Both the position numbers and the translations under genes were made by a program. This document shows positions 61,598 to 64,000 of a stretch of DNA of 64,000 nt, piece by piece. Under the pieces are notes generated by a model. The model was not told the DNA's origin and did no database searches. It saw only the letters and a program-made list of their open reading frames with translations. The DNA lies in the NCBI GenBank assembly GCA_020349025.1, contig CP070763.1, positions 2,241,140 through 2,305,139 of the forward strand, written 5' to 3'. Each line of letters starts with the position of its first letter. Position 1 is the first letter of the stretch. This DNA is from Candidatus Latescibacterota bacterium. GTDB lineage: Bacteria; Krumholzibacteriota; Krumholzibacteriia; G020349025.

Positions 61598-64000
61598 GTG
61601 CAGACGATCCGGATCCTGGGCGCGAGACAGCACAACCTGAGAAACATCGATCTCGAGCTGCCGCGACGGCGACTCGTGGTCGTGAGTGGTGTGAGCGGAT
61701 CGGGGAAGAGCTCGCTCGTCTTCGACACCCTCTACGCCGAAGGGCAGCGCCGCTACGTCGAGTCGTTGTCCACCTACACCAAGCAGTTCCTGGAACGCAT
61801 GGAGCGCCCCGACGTGGACGCCGTCGAGGGGATCAGCCCGGCGATCGCGATCCGCCAGCAGAACCACGTCAAGTCGGCGCGCAGCACGGTGGGTACCGCC
61901 ACCGAGGTCTACGACTACCTGCGACTTCTTTTCGCTCGCGTCGGCGAGGTGCACTGCCCGCGCTGTGGCGAGCACACACCGGCGGACGCGCCATCACGCG
62001 CGGCGCAACGGGTGCTCGAAACCTTTCCTCCGGGCGAGCGCCTGCTGCTGCTTTTCGGGCTCGACCGACCTGCCGATCGTGACGTCGACGACCTGATCGA
62101 GCAGATCCGCGCCGCCGGCTTTGTGCGTCTGTGGATGGACGGGCGTACGCTGGAGCTCGATCCACCTCCGGCGCTGCCGAAACGCCCGCGCCAGCTTCAC
62201 GTGGTCGTGGATCGAGTCGTGGCGCGCCCGACGTCGCGCTCGCGCATCGCCGAGGCGCTCGAGACCGCGTACCGGGGTGGCAACGGTTTCGCCAGCGTCG
62301 TTGCGCCCGCGAGCGGCAACACGCTCGTTCTCAGCCAGCGCGGACGTTGCGTACGCTGCCGCATCGATTTGCCGGAGCCCTCTCCGGCGCTCTTCTCCTA
62401 CAACAACCCGCTGGGAGCGTGTGGCGATTGCCGCGGTTTTGGCAACCGCCTCGAGTTCGACGAGAAGTTGATCGTTCCCGATTCCGAGCTGTCGTTGGCG
62501 GACGGCGCGTTGGCGCCGTGGGCGACGGGGAAGTTCGAGTACTACGCGCACCGGATGGAAGCATTCTGCCGCAGCCGGCGCATTTCGATGCGCAAGCCGT
62601 GGCGCGAGCTGCCACGCGAGAAGCAGAAGATCCTGCTTGAGGGCGAAGAGGGCTTTCGCGGCGTCATACCCTTCCTCGAGCGACTGCGTGCGAAGTCGTA
62701 CAAGAAGTACGCACGCTTCTTCACGCGCCGGTTCATGGACGAAACCACGTGCCGAACGTGCGGCGGGGCGCGCCTGCGCCCGGAAGCGCTCTGCGTACGC
62801 GTCGCGGGAAGCGACATCGCCTCACTGTCGCGCAAGACCCTCGGGGAGCTGCAGTTGTTCGTCGAGTCGTTGCAGCTGCAGGGGGAGTCTGCAGTCGTTT
62901 CCAGCGACATTCTGCAGGAGCTGCGCACACGTCTCGGGTTTCTCTGCGACGTGGGCGTGGACTACCTGACGCTCGACCGCCTGACGCGCACGCTCTCCGG
63001 CGGCGAGGCACAGCGCATCAATCTGGCGAGCGCGCTCGGATCGAACCTCGTGGACGCGCTCTACGTCCTCGACGAGCCGACCGTCGGGATGCATCCACGC
63101 GATACGGCGCGCCTGATCGCGACCCTACGACGTCTGCGCGACTTGGGGAACTCGGTCGTCGTCGTCGAGCATGACCTCGAGATGATCGCGGCGTCCGACT
63201 ACTTCGTGGATCTCGGTCCCGGTGCGGGGGCGCACGGCGGCGAGGTCGTGTTCGCAGGCCACACCGCCTCCGCACGCAGCGGCGCGCCCGCGCACACGGA
63301 TCGCGGTGCGCCCGAGGTGTCGCGCACGCTCGCCTACCTCGCCGGTGACGCCGAAGTGCAGCTGCCGGGAGAGCGCCGCGCTCCGGGCAGCCGCTGGCTC
63401 GAAATCGACAATGCGCGTCTGCACAACCTGAGGGGGATCGACGTGCGCGTTCCGCTCGGCGTGTTCGTGTGCGTCACGGGCGTGAGCGGCTCCGGCAAGA
63501 GCACTCTGATCACCGAAGTGCTGTACAAGGCGCTGACCGCACAGGTCCCTCCCAGCCGCGGCGCCCACGGCTGGTACGACGCGCTGCGCGGCGGACATCT
63601 CGTTCGCGACACACTGCTGGTGGACGCCAGCCCGATTGGTCGTACACCGCGCTCCAACCCGCTCTCCTACATGAAGGGGATGATCGACGTCCGCAACCTG
63701 TTTGCCGCCACTCGGGACGCACGGATGGCCCGCCTGGCACCGGGGCACTTCAGCTTCAACACGGCGGGTGGACGCTGTGAGGCGTGCGAGGGGATGGGCT
63801 ACGTCCAGATCGAGATGCATTTCATGGCGGATCTGTTCGTCCGCTGCGAGCAGTGCGACGGGATGCGCTTCGCTCCGGAGGTGTTGGCGGTGAGATATCG
63901 CGGTCGTCACATCGCCGAGGTCCTCGAGATGACGGTGGACGAAGCACTCAGCTTCTTCCACGACACACCGAGCCTGGGGCAGAAGCTCTACACGCTCAAG
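61598..64000 (+). CDS. uvrA: Excinuclease ABC subunit A (UvrA), 3' end outside the window
   Basis: DNA-damage sensor of nucleotide excision repair that loads UvrB. 801 codons are visible, all in one frame to the last base. First ATPase: GVSGSGKSSLVFDTLYAEGQ (31-50), LSGGEAQRINLASALGS (about 465) and YVLDEPTVGMHPRDTARL. The UvrB-binding insert is present (GFVRLWMDGRTLELDPPPAL, VVVDRVVARPTSRSRIAEAL), so this is UvrA rather than the shorter UvrA2. Zinc pairs: CVRC with CGDC, CRTCGGARL. Second ATPase: GVSGSGKSTLITEVLYKA (about 627) and the damage-binding zinc module CEACEGMG with CEQCDGMRF. The GTG at 61598 follows GGTGAGG. The missing part is the last 130-150 residues, including the second signature motif. 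Confidence 0.95.
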   Translation, partial: MQTIRILGARQHNLRNIDLELPRRRLVVVSGVSGSGKSSLVFDTLYAEGQRRYVESLSTYTKQFLERMERPDVDAVEGISPAIAIRQQNHVKSARSTVGTATEVYDYLRLLFARVGEVHCPRCGEHTPADAPSRAAQRVLETFPPGERLLLLFGLDRPADRDVDDLIEQIRAAGFVRLWMDGRTLELDPPPALPKRPRQLHVVVDRVVARPTSRSRIAEALETAYRGGNGFASVVAPASGNTLVLSQRGRCVRCRIDLPEPSPALFSYNNPLGACGDCRGFGNRLEFDEKLIVPDSELSLADGALAPWATGKFEYYAHRMEAFCRSRRISMRKPWRELPREKQKILLEGEEGFRGVIPFLERLRAKSYKKYARFFTRRFMDETTCRTCGGARLRPEALCVRVAGSDIASLSRKTLGELQLFVESLQLQGESAVVSSDILQELRTRLGFLCDVGVDYLTLDRLTRTLSGGEAQRINLASALGSNLVDALYVLDEPTVGMHPRDTARLIATLRRLRDLGNSVVVVEHDLEMIAASDYFVDLGPGAGAHGGEVVFAGHTASARSGAPAHTDRGAPEVSRTLAYLAGDAEVQLPGERRAPGSRWLEIDNARLHNLRGIDVRVPLGVFVCVTGVSGSGKSTLITEVLYKALTAQVPPSRGAHGWYDALRGGHLVRDTLLVDASPIGRTPRSNPLSYMKGMIDVRNLFAATRDARMARLAPGHFSFNTAGGRCEACEGMGYVQIEMHFMADLFVRCEQCDGMRFAPEVLAVRYRGRHIAEVLEMTVDEALSFFHDTPSLGQKLYTLK

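Overview
The window is high-G+C DNA (roughly mid-60s percent by eye), densely coded on both strands, with no rRNA, tRNA, CRISPR array, integrase or insertion-sequence transposase that I can recognise. Several large exported proteins end in a short immunoglobulin-like domain of the FlgD / type IX sorting-tail kind, three of them preceded by an NPFNP motif. Together with MopE-like cysteine motifs, thrombospondin-type-3 calcium repeats, beta-propeller exoproteins and FadL-type porins, this points to a Gram-negative heterotroph of the FCB superphylum neighbourhood. Candidatus Eisenbacteria or a close relative is my best guess; that placement is inference and there is no marker gene to settle it.

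Layout. 1-10100: an exported M3 dipeptidase (cut by the edge), a secreted five-bladed-propeller glycosidase, a winged-helix-less RecQ, a heptosyltransferase, small lipoproteins, a SAM methyltransferase, a HAMP-only membrane protein and a DUF4287 protein. 10371-18589: GMP synthase with a eukaryote-type C-terminal region, a TonB-C protein, a FadL-like porin, an ACE-like M2 peptidase, a TlpA-like thioredoxin lipoprotein and an ARPP-1 protein. 18596-24629: a tight four-gene minus-strand operon (acyl-CoA dehydrogenase, FAD/Fe-S oxidoreductase, EtfB, EtfA) that looks like a self-contained acyl-CoA-to-quinone electron path. 24981-35494: SerB, a polytopic GT-C-like protein, a sialidase-fold exoprotein, a PLP decarboxylase, a Tat-exported Ntn asparaginase, a frame-disrupted outer-membrane protein and a GH5 mannanase. 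35614-41951: an OPA-type MFS carrier, then an operon of AI-2E carrier, HlyD adaptor, DUF2955 pump and TolC-type channel. 42357-45590: a 1077-residue surface protein with its own promoter and a strong terminator. 45724-49174: another membrane glycosyltransferase-like protein and a broken CRTAC1/FG-GAP gene. 49299-58591: a consensus sigma70 promoter followed by six closely packed genes (two large lipoproteins, a secreted protein, asparaginase, deoxynucleoside kinase, Ca-repeat outer-membrane protein). 58639-64000: MazG without an ordinary start codon, a second GT-C-like protein, a 145-bp element with perfect 30-bp inverted ends, and uvrA running off the right edge.

Functionally the region mixes housekeeping and repair (uvrA, recQ, mazG, guaA, serB, deoxynucleoside kinase) with a polymer- and peptide-degrading exoproteome (GH43-like, GH5, M2, M3, two asparaginases) and envelope export. 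Two genes carry frame breaks; three of the four frameshifts lie in C/G homopolymers of five to seven bases, so assembly error must be excluded before they are called pseudogenes. The most unusual items are the 145-bp nested inverted-repeat element before uvrA, the six-gene surface operon with a His-x-His repeat lipoprotein, the ACAD-ETF-FeS operon and the human-like GMP synthase.
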